Part shown: in pieces, positions 11,801-22,542 of the stretch | How the letters are laid out: every line of letters starts with the position of its first letter | Numbering within the stretch: the first letter of the stretch is position 1 | NCBI GenBank assembly: GCA_028455995.1 | Contig: JABELC010000008.1 | Span: 1,487,501 to 1,551,500 of the forward strand | Source of the DNA: Scleromitrula shiraiana | Lineage: Eukaryota > Ascomycota > Leotiomycetes > Helotiales > Sclerotiniaceae | Length of the DNA: 64,000 bases | Direction of reading: 5' to 3' | Made by a program: the position numbers and the translations under genes | Notes under the pieces: generated by a model | Databases searched by the model: none | The model's input: the letters and a program-made list of their open reading frames with translations, nothing else | What the model was told of the DNA's origin: nothing

Positions 11801-12503
11801 TCACCAAAGATTGTGAAATATCAACCCTGCTTGATGAGCATCCAACCACGGCTGAACACCAGCTATCTGATCCGCGTTGTCTCTCAACTGGAGATAATCC
11901 GTTATGTCTCCCATTTCATTCTACTATATTCAAATCCTTGGATTCCTGTAACGAAAATGAAAAAAAGAACTTACCCAGTCAAGATCTGGAATTATACAAT
12001 CAAGCCAGCCATAAGCAAGACTAAAATCTATAGACTCTTCCTTAATTACGGATTCCCTATACATGTGAATCACTTGACTGGCGTGGTCGACTAGTGGATA
12101 ATTAGTTATGTATGAGCGAATTAGCAACCCAAAACTTACGCTCACGAAAATCGAGTTCATGTTGAGCATCAGCACGTCGAGATAGCTTCAGCGATCCAGT
12201 AGGTACTGGAAGTGGCAAGCAAGTGCTATCTGGCAATGGAACAAGGCGACATACGCCTGTACTACTTGGTAACGTGGTAGATGAGACTGCAGTAGAGGTT
12301 GGATCACTGAAGGGATTTATGGTCGTCAGACTTGGAGATGATACAAAGGTAGTTGGGCTTGAATTCCAATCATAGTTCGATATTGATGTAGCACCAGAGA
12401 TAGGGGTCGTAGTGATACTCGACGAGGATCATATGTCGATGCAGAAAACAAAACGTACGAGTGCGATGAACACAGTAAGCTTGACATAATGTGCGAATTG
12501 CAT
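11801..12503 (-). pseudogene. Family member D: Ser/Thr-rich secreted-protein gene with premature stop
   Basis: The ATG at 12503 starts a signal peptide (YVKLTVFIALVRFVFC) and meets an in-frame TGA at 12429-12431, just after the predicted cleavage region. The same frame then runs open through a Ser/Thr region, a hinge with two Cys nine residues apart (CRLVPLPDSTC), LDFRE and a phase-1 donor GTAAGT. Exon 2 is 12090-11975 and ends in PDLDW at a phase-0 GTAAGT donor. Exon 3 is 11887-11801 and contains PWLDAHQAGL. Apart from the single stop, the architecture equals that of A and E. A 41-bp GTACGT...GAG excision over the stop would break the frame, so it does not rescue the gene. It looks like a recent loss. 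Confidence 0.6.
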
Positions 12504-13096
12504 GATTAGGTGTAACTTGTTGACCATAAACAGATAGAGAATTAAACGATATAGAACAATTTTAGCATCCAGAGAGGTGACATTCTAGTAGCATTTATAG
12601 TTAGTGAGGCCATTAATGGCTTGCCGAGACCACGTATGGAATATCGACCGGGCAGTTACCGAAATCAAAGAATCTAAGTAAAAATAGAATACAGACAAGT
12701 TCAAGCCGCATCTAAGGTTCCTCTTATTTCACTGAACTATATAGAAGTATCTGGTAAGAAGATATTTGTTTTACACACCCGGCTGTCCCCAAGTATAGCA
12801 CACTAAGATATCGGCACTTGCCCAGTAGAATACGGAGACGAATCTTATATCTAGATTGATATTCAACATTCTACTAGAGCAGTATACACAACTAGAACAC
12901 TAGCATGATAAAGATCTAAACTGTATATTATAGTGCCTGACATTGAATATCTAAGTGGTTTTCTTCACACAGCAACATCAACAGATAAAGAAAGTCCAAC
13001 TCTGCTATTTATCAAACATTCATTAATATATTGTGTAACTAGCATAGCTCCCGACACCCTAAATAACAACACCAGGAGGGACATATGATTAAGCCC
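12504..13096. other. Intergenic between family members D and E
   Basis: AT-rich sequence with no supported gene. It holds the 3' flank of E and the ancestral promoter of D. Confidence 0.5.
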
Positions 13097-13847
13097 CTAT
13101 TTATCAAGCCCATGATCATGCAACCATTTCGCAAGCCCATTCGCTTCATTTGCAATAGATTTCAACTACAACTAGTCAACTCTTATCACCCGAGAAACGT
13201 ACAATACGATTCCATACAACGAAGAAAAAATGGGAAAGAGATAACTCACCCAATCAATAAGATACTTAACACACTCCTTTCTCCCCTCATTAAGCGCCTT
13301 CAAAATCTGTTCCTTGACCCGTTCAATCCAATCCTGCCTTGGGATGGCACAAGCAACTATCCTGAAGTCAGCTTCATCATTCACCATTTCCCAACTAATA
13401 ATTCACAAAATAAAGAAGAAAAGGGAGAGAAAATGGAAAAAACCTACCAGCCGGTCCCGTCCCCGAAAAGCTAGGACAAGCCGTCTCAATCGGCGGAAGT
13501 ATATAAGAGCTACAAGTAAGAGTACTAGTACTCAACGTAGTCGAAGGGAAGGTAATAGAAGATGAAACCCAAGAGGTAATAGTAGTAGGTTGATGAGAAA
13601 AAGTTGTGCTAACAGGAAGGCCAACTGTGGATGTGGATGTGGGGACTGTGATGGTGGTGAATGACTTTGAAGTTGTGCTAACGGGAAGGCCAACTGTGGA
13701 TGTGGATGTGGGGACTGTGATGGTGGTGAACGATTTTGAAGTTGTGCTGATAGGGTTGGCGACTGTTGACGTAGATGTGGGTGAGGTGCAGCAGTTTACT
13801 GCTGATGTGAGGACTGCGAAGATGAGGGTTGGGAGTGAGATACGCAT
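13097..13847 (-). CDS. Family member E: secreted Ser/Thr-rich protein with internal repeats (frame uncertain)
   Basis: Unrecognised family member. The signal peptide is residues 1-20 (RISLPTLIFAVLTSAVNCC). It is followed by two to three copies of a 23-residue Ser/Thr/Val repeat (VPTSTSTVGLPVSTTSKSF) encoded by 69-bp direct repeats, then a Cys hinge (LTCSSYILPPIETACPSF). Exon 2 (13394-13250) encodes a charged segment ending in KYLIDW before a phase-0 GTGAGT donor. Exon 3 (13165-13097) encodes NGLAKWLHDHGLDK. The family's usual phase-1 donor (GTAGGT at 13447) would give a TGA six codons into exon 2. Only a weaker GTTTTT donor four bases downstream keeps the frame, giving about 205 residues. So this is either a functional gene with a shifted donor or a frameshifted relic. 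Confidence 0.55.
13603..13790 (-). repeat. 69-bp tandem repeat inside family member E
   Basis: The start of the unit (GTTGTGCT on the plus strand) recurs at 13603, 13672 and 13741, exactly 69 bp apart. The first two units are almost identical and the third has diverged. Each encodes 23 residues, so the repeat keeps the reading frame and changes the length of the Ser/Thr stalk. Confidence 0.85.
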
Positions 13848-14496
13848 TTTGGGTGGCTGTTTGTTTGGTTTGGGATAGGATGGGATAAAGATGGATTATG
13901 AGAGTGGAGGAAGTAAATTAAGTTTTGTCTCAACGATGGAGGAAAAGAACAGTGGAGTTTATATATCATATCGTACGCTCTACGCTCATTGCTGTCCCAC
14001 GGAGAAACACTGCCGTTGAATGTTGACCGTTGAATTGCCAAGAGAGAGATTCATACCTTGCGTTAAGCAGCCTGTTCGCCACGCTGAATGCATCTCATGG
14101 TATACCTTTACACTTTGCGGGCCCCTTGCATTCACGAACGTGAAAGCTAGTAACGGATTGGAATACATCGAACAAACATACATCAGAAACATTCGATATG
14201 TACAGCAGCAAATTATCCAAAACGAGTATCTCACAAATTTTGTTGAAAGTATCAAAGTTTCGATCAGTAGCATTACTAGATGGATTGTGCGCTTGAGGTA
14301 ATGTAGACATGCAATTGACTTTAGGATACGTGGATTCGTAAAATTAGCTCAACAAAAATGACAAGGGACATGAATGAAAGAGACACCGAAGTGTTGACCA
14401 GAGAGGTCTTCCCCTCCTAATTATATTATTATATATTCGCAGTAACTAATTGCGCATGCGTATACCCGCTAGCATACTTATATAATCTATATACTC
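13848..14496. other. Intergenic: promoter of E and 3' flank of the CLPTM1 gene
   Basis: No supported gene. A 93-codon plus-strand frame at 14020-14301 lacks any recognisable feature. Confidence 0.5.
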
Positions 14497-16665
14497 TTAC
14501 TTTCTCTTTGTGGCGCCACTCTTTTTGGAACTTCCCGATGCCTTGCCCAACACTTCATCCGCCATCTCTTCAGCTTTCTTAGCGTCTTCAACTCCAACTT
14601 TAATGCTAGCATCTGCACCAGGAATACTCTTCAAAGGTTGATTGGCGATTTTCTCCTCAACTTGCTCTTCGTCACCTCCCTGTCCAAACTCGTTGACTCT
14701 GGTGTAATCAATCTTGTACTTCCAGCTTTGATACAAGTAAACGAAGAAAATGACATCGTCTCTCAATGTTGCCAAACGATGTAAAGTAGGCATCTTGATT
14801 GTAAATGCGAAAAGATCATCTATGAAAGTATTCAAGAATTTGTACATCATAGCCTTGGCGGGCATGTGTGCTACACTCTTGAGACGGTAGTTGATGTATA
14901 GTGATGGGACCATCATGAGGAAACCATATGCGTAAACGGAACCGACGAGAGTGGCAATAACGAACGAGTACCATGACTTGTGAGTGTCATATTTGAGGGA
15001 ATAAATTCCATAGGCGAATAGAAGTGGAACTGCAATCATGTACATATACTTGAAAGCGACAGCATCATATTCCTTTGTCTTTTCTTCGGTCTCAGATAAA
15101 ACATGCTTGTCTTCAAAGGCAATTCGGTAAGGGATGATAGAATTGGGTGCATCACGGATACGAACATTCACAACTGTGGTGATTTTCCAGAACTCGAGAA
15201 CAATTCCCATGCCCTGAGTAAACAAAATCATCCAACCTAGGGTTCTGGTTAGTGGAGTTTCAAGCAAGAAGCAAGCACAACTTACTAGTGTTTTCATTGT
15301 TATCCAACAAATACAAAAAGATAACTCCTTGCATAAAAACGTTTCCGAGGATAGAACGCACAGAAATTCCGATATTGTTCTTTTTGTTGCGGTAATGACT
15401 GATATCAGACTTGAAAGCCATCATCTCAAAGATCATGTGTAATATACTAACTACAACAGTAGTTGTAAGTAGATAAATATTTGTGTCAAGGAGGATTTCC
15501 TTGATCATTTCAAATTCATTACCATCTCCACCTCCTGGAGGAGCTTGACCTTGAGCGGCATTTCTAGCAGTCTGTTTAGCTCCCTCATCCATACTTGCCA
15601 TCAAGCTGAATTTCCAGTTGGCAAAGTTCTGAAGATCAATGTGAATTGGCAATCTAGTAACGGTCGAATTCAGAACAGTCATATGACTCTTCAATTGCCA
15701 GAAAGTGTTGACAAATAGTACCGGGTAATACCATCCATTAAGTCCAGTTCCGTCTCTAGCACCAGTTGCTTCTAAGCGAACATACTGACGAACAGCTGGA
15801 TGTAAATTTGGAAATTGCATGACTCCAGAATCTGGGATGAAAGACATAGTAAAGTTAGGGTGATAGTGCGATTTAATGATTGGTCCTGTAGGAATCTCTT
15901 CTTCAGGCTTTTGAGTTGTTAGCGAAGGTCCATCCTAATCGAGGTTCGTGAAACATACCTCCTCATCCTCCTCAACCGCAGCTAGAAGGTTCTTAGTCTT
16001 TCTAACTTTCTTCTGCGCAATATACTGGGTCAAAGGATGCACAAAGTGGAAAGCTCTAGTAGGATCATAACCAGGAGTAGCCGGATCTAATTTGCTTCCA
16101 GAAAGTCCAACATAGAAATGTCCCCAAAGTGTACCATTATTCTGTACCTCCACTGGCACATCAAAGCTCGCATCAATTGAGCGATGTTGTTCGTAATCTC
16201 CAAAAATGAATGCCGTCTCATCCAGTACAATCCTTTCTTTTGAAACTTTTGCGATTGGTTCTGCGACAAAGGTGGGGGATACAACAATGGTTATATCCAG
16301 CGGACTATCATTTGGCCACATAGGCGCTATTCTTTGGGGTACAGGACTCCAAGTCGCACCTTCATTCAAGTGATCGGGACGCGCGTGAAATGGTGGGATG
16401 TCGCCGGTATTTCCTGGGACTTTAATAATGGCCCCGGAGGAATCGGTTGTAGTTGTTGTCGCGGGTGCTTTCTTTCCTGTGATTTGACTCATAATGAACT
16501 GCATACCAAAGAAAATAACGAGACCTTGAACGGCGGACTTGATCATTGGCTATAGAACATGGTGTCAGCTAATTTTGAATAGGACATTCCGGGAACACTC
16601 ACACTCATACCGCCAGCATCTTCACCCTGCCCAGCTGCAGCTGCAGGAGCTGTACCGGAAGGCAT
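14497..16665 (-). CDS. CLPTM1-family multi-pass membrane protein
   Basis: This is the fungal member of the cleft lip and palate transmembrane protein 1 family. Animal relatives are ER/Golgi proteins; CLPTM1L has been linked to lipid scrambling in GPI-anchor biosynthesis. The four exons, 16665-16603, 16549-15959, 15907-15286 and 15236-14497, keep the frame and give 671 residues. Features in order are an Ala/Gly-rich N-terminus, a first TM (residues about 28-40, VQGLVIFFGMQFI), a large lumenal domain (about 60-370) with family blocks such as NNGTLWGHFYVGLSG and FHFVHPLTQYI, then a multi-TM half. The multi-TM half contains FEMMAFKSDISHYRNKKNNIGISVRSI, cut here across two blocks, and LDDNxETSWMIL-like sequence rebuilt at the third splice. 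The C-terminus is a charged Lys/Ser/Ala tail. For intron 3 an upstream CAG acceptor creates a stop; the CTAG eight bases on restores the conserved TSWMILFTQG. Confidence 0.9.
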
Positions 16666-17028
16666 ATTTGAATTGATATTTTTGCCTTTTACTTGTGTTT
16701 AGACAGGTAGAAGGAAGAACTGTTGAGGAGATGAGCTGTAAGTAGAAATTATGGAGATGTCCACTCTTCGGAACAACTTTATGCCGTACACCGATGTCAC
16801 TTTTGATTGGCCAAAGTTGACAAAATGTATGATATATTGAATGAACTCCAGCTGTTTTGTCACTTTACTAACCTGGTGTAATTCATACAAATATTATTTA
16901 TTTGAAATTCTTCAAGCCATGAGGTTTTATTGAGATTAGTCTACATTGATTACATCAACAATCCTTAAAACCCCTCCATATACAGTTATTAGAACCCGCT
17001 TTGCTTCGAACTTAACAGCCGAATCATT
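16666..17028. other. Intergenic: promoter of the CLPTM1 gene
   Basis: Short AT-rich spacer between two minus-strand genes; nothing else seen. Confidence 0.5.
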
Positions 17029-18308
17029 TTAAGCAATACAATCATCAAATGGAAAGATTTTCTTTGGCAGACTCCAAGAGAAAAAGCCCCAAACCCACAA
17101 ATATCCAAGCCAATGACACCATCTTGCATCTGTTCTCCAACCGTACTGTTTCATGACGAACTTTCCAAACTTCTGTACCACTTCTTCAACAACCATGCCG
17201 CAAGAGAGTAAGAAATACCACCAAAATATAGGGCTCACTCCACACGATGGAACTTCTATCTTGAGTGGAAGATATGGCAAGGCATGCATAAAAGCTGATA
17301 TTTGAAAACCAAGGAATGCCATAACATATTTACTGTACTTACTGTGTCTGGGAATGCGAAGTATGCTTGAAGAGATGAAAGATGTCCAATTGATAAATCC
17401 ATTTCGTACTATTCCGTGCCAGAAGTATCTGCAAAGGAAAATTTAGTAAAGCGAGCCTAGGAACCACTGTCCAAGCAAAAGACATGTTACATACCTCCAA
17501 AAATTCCGAATGGTATATGCGGTTGATATACTACCGAATGCAGGATATTTCCAACCAGAAATTGATTTCTCGCCCCCAACTAATACTGCTACTGCAGCCG
17601 CGAAATGATGACAAGCAGTCATGCTCATGGCTTCAGGAAATATATCCATGGGTGGAAGAACAATCCTGATGACAATCTCTCGGAAAGTAACTTCGTTTAT
17701 TCTTCGGAAAAATTGCTCTTTCTCGGGCGCATAATCACCTTGTTGTAGACTTTTGGAGTAATACACAAGCAAAACATAGGATAACTTCCAGACAATATAA
17801 TAGAACCATGCCATTAGAACTCTTGTGGCTACAAAAACATATTTGTTTGACGGGTGAGCGAAGGCCTTGATGGGGAATAGCGGTAGATTTCTCGTTTGTA
17901 AAGGTGTATCAATGCATCGAGGATTCGTGATTTTAAGGCAAGCCCACCTATATTTACCCCAAAATGTAGAAATTGATGAAGGTGGATATTCTTTCCTAAC
18001 AAAAATTAACGCAGTGCAATTAATCATAGCTCCCAGCAGTGAATAGGGCGCAAAAGCCGTGATGGAATTGGTGCGATGATTGGCATTTAGAAGGATGTGG
18101 CAGCAAAAAGCAAACAAGAGAATTGCTATGGCAGCTCGTAATGACGTGGTTCGAGGAGTAAAAGCGATCAGGAAGCCGGGCCCAAAAACAAAAACATATT
18201 GGAGGAAGTAAGGATGGCCTAAATGCTTTGTATTAGAAATTGAAACCAGAGTTACTTGGTAATCATACCTAGAAAACCAACAAAACGATCCAAGATTGAG
18301 GATTTCAT
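17029..18308 (-). CDS. Wax-synthase-domain (MBOAT_2) membrane acyltransferase
   Basis: A predicted multi-pass membrane O-acyltransferase of the wax-synthase-like group, which in fungi includes acetyltransferases of metabolite pathways (Tri7-like) and many orphans. Exons 18308-18269, 18218-17495 and 17428-17029 give 387 residues. The ATG at 18308 was chosen because splicing from it joins VGFL to GHPYFLQYV in frame with a CTAATA...TTTAG acceptor; the longer upstream frame lacks that. Diagnostic block: PAFGSISTAYTIRNFWRYFWHGIVRNGFI (split here: YTIRNFWR then YFWHGIVRN), with the putative catalytic His in HGIVRN. Several hydrophobic segments occur (VFVFGPGFLIAF, AIAILLFAFCCHILL, the FLGFQISAFMHALPYL region, FWWYFLLSCGMVV). 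The substrate is unknown, and no biosynthetic cluster surrounds it here. Confidence 0.85.
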
Positions 18309-19700
18309 GATTGTGAACAATCTTTCTCAAACTCCAAAGAGCACTGGATTGATCGCAACTATGAGCGTTAGAAGCTTTGACAAGACACACAAGTCTGCTT
18401 ACAAATATGAGTATTCAGATAAACTAGCTAGAAGATAGAATCTAGAGCATTGAGTGGATAAAGGGTTAATCATATCTGTCCTGATATCAATGAATAATTC
18501 ACTTTCTATATTCGATTTACTTAGCCATAACCGATGTGATTCGAGAGACAACATATTTAATGTATAGATTAGAAGTATCTAAACGACAAACAAATAATGA
18601 TCCAGAGGATTGCGAACATAGTTAAGTGAATAAATTACAGCACAACATGACTAGATACTCCCAACGCCCCTCTATGATTAAGAATTAAAGCATGCATAGT
18701 ATGAAAAGAACAACGGACAAAGTAAAGAAGAAATGAGTTCCGTGTTTTTGGGCTCAATACCAAGAACTCAAATGGAAAAACCAGTATCCCCTCGATATTC
18801 TCGAGCTGCATCAACACATTATGGCACATCACACTTGTGAAAGGTATTTAAGTAAGGAAAATGACCAGATATCCAAATGAAGCTTCATTTTATTCACATA
18901 TGACCTTCGAAGATAGAAGTCATATTGTGATCTTCGGAATAACAATGCAGAAGCACTTTCTTTAGGCTACATATCACTCTCAACAAGTATATGCCAAGTA
19001 GAAAAGTGACTCCTCATTTCTGCATCTTCCGAGCTGACCCCTTTCTGACCCCTTTCTGAATATCTGTAACAAGATATGGATATCCCAGCACCGGAATCCT
19101 GCGTATTTTCAGGATAACCTTGATAGAAATTCACTATTTCAAGAGCTCAAAGTGTAGCAAGCAAGAATACAATGAGTAAAGGAAATGATTCCCCGCCTTG
19201 GAGTTACAATACACCACATTCCGCTAATTTGCACTGTATTACATAACCCCAAGAAATTACGTAAGACCCCACCAATAACAACCCCGCAATTTGCCTACAT
19301 AGCTACCAAGGTCTTTGACTCAACAAATGTAAATATCATCCAAAGCCATATATAAATAAGTTGATAATCCGAGTCTGAAGTTATAGAACAACTTCCATCA
19401 TTCACGTACTTTCCTAACAAGTGATTCACTTATCACTTATCACAGAATAATAAGACCAGCAGTCAGTCCTTACATTAAAAAACCACGTTTCCACTTCCGA
19501 CAGGTTAATTTCCTTCACCGTTTGCAATCTACACTCCACTTTCTACGTACATATATCAGGCTTCCACACCTACAGTAGATAGACCGATCTCGCAAGTTCG
19601 AGTAAAAAACAATACTTCCAAACTTTGAAATTTAGATTCGAAGACCAATTTCTTTTATAAAACACAAGAAACTAAAAAATATCTCTACAATCAACAAACA
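18309..19700. other. Divergent intergenic region upstream of LOG and the MBOAT gene
   Basis: The 1.4 kb between two divergently transcribed genes must contain both promoters. The last 250 bases before 19701 are CT/AC-rich with many short A runs, like a fungal 5' UTR. No gene is seen. Confidence 0.5.
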
Positions 19701-20540
19701 ATGGCCTCAGGAGGAGTATCACCCGCGCCCTCCCCCCTCCCCTCAATGCGCTCCACCACCTCCATCAGCTCTCCCCTAATCCAAACCATCAACCTAACCA
19801 CCACCACACCACCCCCCACAAAAATCTGCGTCTTCTGCGGCGCCTCTCCCGGCGCCTCCCCAGCGCACATGGCGATGGCGCGCTCCCTCGCGCAAACCAT
19901 GCACGCGCACAACATCTCGCTCGTCTACGGCGGCGGCACCGTAGGATTGATGGGGGAAGTGGCTAGGACGCTTGTTTCGCTGAGTGGACCGGAGGCGGTG
20001 CATGGGATTATTCCGGCGCCGTTGGTTAAGTATGAACGGGGGCCGGATAGCGAAGGGGCGAGTTTGCATTCGAGGGAGAATGGAAATGGAAATGGAAATG
20101 GAAATGGGGGTGCGAATGGGGAGAATGGAATTGGAAAGAATGGAGGGGAGGGATTACCGGAATATAACGTCTATGGAAAAACAACCGTAGTCAAAGATAT
20201 GCACAGTCGAAAGTCGCAAATGGCGCAAGAAGTGCTAGCCGGAGGACCCGGAAGTGGATTTATAGCATTGAGTGGAGGCTATGGAACATTAGAGGAACTC
20301 ATGGAAGTAGTTACATGGAATCAATTAGGAATACACAACCGAGGTGTTGTGGTTCTCAATGTGGAGGGATATTGGGATGGATTGATGAATTGGATTAGGG
20401 GGGCTGTGGGGGCCGGATTTGTGGCGAGTGGGAGTAAGGATATTGTGGTTGATGTTAAGATGGCGGAGGAGGCGGTGGAGGCCTTGAGAAATTATAAGAT
20501 TAGTGAGGGGAGGTTTAAGTTGGAGTGGGGGAATGTATAG
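19701..20540 (+). CDS. LOG-family cytokinin riboside 5'-monophosphate phosphoribohydrolase
   Basis: Family enzymes release active cytokinin bases from the nucleotide by cleaving the N-glycosidic bond; older annotations call them lysine decarboxylases. Single exon, 279 residues. Residues 1-38 are a Ser/Thr/Pro-rich leader. The Rossmann-type core starts at ICVFCGASPG and continues with LVYGGGTVGLMGEVA and the catalytic MHSRKSQM motif. The phosphate-binding loop is SGGYGTLEELMEVVTWNQLGI, cut here as SGGYGTLEE; the classic motif is PGGxGTxxE, and Ser for Pro is, as I recall, common in fungi. A Gly/Asn insert of about 30 residues lies between the first half and the MHSRK motif, encoded by a GGAAAT microsatellite. 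The promoter faces the divergent MBOAT gene. Biological role (plant interaction or nucleotide salvage) is inferred only. Confidence 0.9.
   Translation: MASGGVSPAPSPLPSMRSTTSISSPLIQTINLTTTTPPPTKICVFCGASPGASPAHMAMARSLAQTMHAHNISLVYGGGTVGLMGEVARTLVSLSGPEAVHGIIPAPLVKYERGPDSEGASLHSRENGNGNGNGNGGANGENGIGKNGGEGLPEYNVYGKTTVVKDMHSRKSQMAQEVLAGGPGSGFIALSGGYGTLEELMEVVTWNQLGIHNRGVVVLNVEGYWDGLMNWIRGAVGAGFVASGSKDIVVDVKMAEEAVEALRNYKISEGRFKLEWGNV
20080..20109 (+). repeat. GGAAAT hexanucleotide microsatellite within the LOG coding region
   Basis: Four tandem copies of a GGAAAT unit encode an alternating Gly-Asn run. The six-base unit keeps the frame, so copy number changes only alter the linker length. Confidence 0.8.
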
Positions 20541-20915
20541 GGGTTACTAGCTGGGGGGTGACTGGGAGGGATGGAAATTGAGATATAGTTGGTGGTAAAC
20601 TTGTACAGTACTTATAATGGCGTTGAAATTTAAACTTTCATATTGGAAGAATCGTTGGGCTTTTTATAAGGATGAGAGAACTTCCATACCCGTTTGCATT
20701 AGAACTGGCTGTGCATATAGAATATCGAACCATTCAAATAACATAAACCTGATTCATCGTAACCTTGAAATTAGACCATTGAAATGCATGTATTAGCAAT
20801 AAAAGTCATGAATCTTCTGCTATTTTCTATCTCGCTCCATCTGAATTCTGTATCATAAGTAGTTGTACAAATCCCCCCATGCCAGATTCCCATAAAGTCA
20901 TTCCCATCAAAAACT
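20541..20915. other. Convergent 3' region between LOG and PRE5
   Basis: Holds the 3' UTRs of two convergent genes; nothing else seen. Confidence 0.5.
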
Positions 20916-21864
20916 CTACTCATCAACCTCCATACTATCAGCACCCTCCTGACCATCCGCCACCAAATCAACCCACTGTTTAACCTCCTGCCCATCAAAC
21001 AACTTAAAAGCCTCAATGCTCTTCCCCTTCAACCCCACAACCCCAACACTAGTATTCTCAACCGTCAACTCCTTATCCTGGGCCAAACTCTCCTTCAACG
21101 CCCTCAGCCCATGAGCAATAAGTTCCTCCCTACCACAATCAGCAAACTTATCCAAATTCCTCTCCAAATACGTTCTCGCCATCTGACTACGCGCTCCTAT
21201 CGCACAAGCCACCATCTCCTGCGTCATACCCGACGGCTGGAATTCAAATAGATGGGGTCCGGTTTCGTCGACACCGGCTACGAGTAGCCCTACGCCGTAG
21301 GGTCGTCGTCCGTAGTGTTGAGTGTTGGTTTGGGCGCGGTCGCCAATAGATGCTACGAGGCGTTCGAGGGGGATGGCTCGATCGTATGTTAGGCGGGAGG
21401 AGAGAGATTGGTTTTTCATGAAGTTGGAGAGGACGCGGGCGTCGGATGCGAGACCGGCGAGGGCAAGTCCGAGATGTTCGTCAATGGCGATTACTTTTTT
21501 TTGGTAGGATGAGAGTTCTTCGGCATTTCTCTATTGTTTTGGTTGTGTGATATTAGCTTTCTTTCTTGGCAATACGTAGGAGGTATGGTTTGTTCAGTAT
21601 AGGAATATATAATCATATTGTTTCTTGTTTACCTTTAATGCTACAAGAACAGCATGTGTCTTGCTAACTATTCCTACCACTACACTTCCCTGCTTTACAG
21701 CTTCAGAGGCATATTCTACCTGGAAAATTCGTCCTTGTGGAGAGCTACCATGAATCCAAGTATCAGCAAAGACATATCTCCCATCCAAACACCCATCACA
21801 CAACACTACCTCACAGAACAACTTACAAAGTAACAGAATCGTTATCATAATTGTTCCTGAACAT
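20916..21864 (-). CDS. PRE5: 20S proteasome subunit alpha-6 (PSMA1/Pre5 type)
   Basis: Structural alpha-ring subunit of the 20S proteasome. Exons 21864-21827, 21744-21633 and 21530-20916 give 254 residues. The short first exon encodes MFRNNYDNDSVT, which continues after the intron into FSPQGRIFQVEYASEAVKQGS, the proteasome alpha signature. Then come GIVSKTHAVLVALK, HLGLALAGLASDARVL, TQHYGRRPYGVGLL and GARSQMARTYLER. These match the PSMA1/Pre5 branch rather than other alpha subunits. The C-terminus is acidic (EGADSMEVDE), as is usual for this subunit. Alpha subunits lack the catalytic Thr, as here. It shares a 678-bp divergent spacer with VPS55. Confidence 0.95.
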
Positions 21865-22542
21865 TTTGATATGAAAAACAGCTGTAGCCGCTAATATGCA
21901 AGTCGAAAGTGATGGGGTATCTTGAAAAAGTACAACGCGCGGTAAGTATTTGAGATGGTAAGTGTTGATGGTCGAATGAATGGTTTATTTGCTTGGAGGC
22001 AGACAAGCTGATGAAGCTCGAACCAGAGCACTGTTGTACGATTTAAGGTTGAGCTTTAAAACTACAAGGGTATATAATTGGGTATGCTTAAACTGTTTGT
22101 ACGCCAGTTTTTGATTCGTCAAAACTAATATTTTGAATATACGAAAGTACGCTAAATAAGTTTACGATGCATAATTATGATATCTACTCAATTAGGTATA
22201 AACTATCAAGGCTCTAAGCGCATGCGCCGGATTGAAATGTTCCAATGTTCCAGCAACGTCCGTCAGCTTCAAGGCGGCTTTGATTAACATCTTCCAGGCT
22301 TGAAGCTCTTATCTTAAATTCCACCAACATCACAACCGCAACCACCACCACCACCATCACCACCAACAATACATTTCGCATACCTTTATGACAACTGATT
22401 ACGAAATAAATTTGATAGTGTCAATAAAATCACATACTCTAAAGAGAAGAATCCGACTCCGCGAATAAACCAAATCCGAAATTCGAAGTCTGAAACCTAC
22501 AACTTTCGTTCATTCAACGTGCATCTTCCCAATTTATTCACC
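21865..22542. promoter_or_regulatory. Bidirectional promoter region between PRE5 and VPS55
   Basis: A 678-bp spacer between divergent start codons. It contains an ACCACC/ATC-rich tract near 22330-22370 and a pyrimidine-rich leader before VPS55. No specific factor site is identified; its role as a shared promoter follows from geometry alone. Confidence 0.5.

Noticed and set aside
12390..12480. GTACGT...GAG as an intron removing the TGA in member D
   Set aside because: 41 bp with no branch site, and its removal would shift the frame.
14020..14301. 93-codon plus-strand frame
   Set aside because: Lies in the spacer upstream of E with no recognisable feature.
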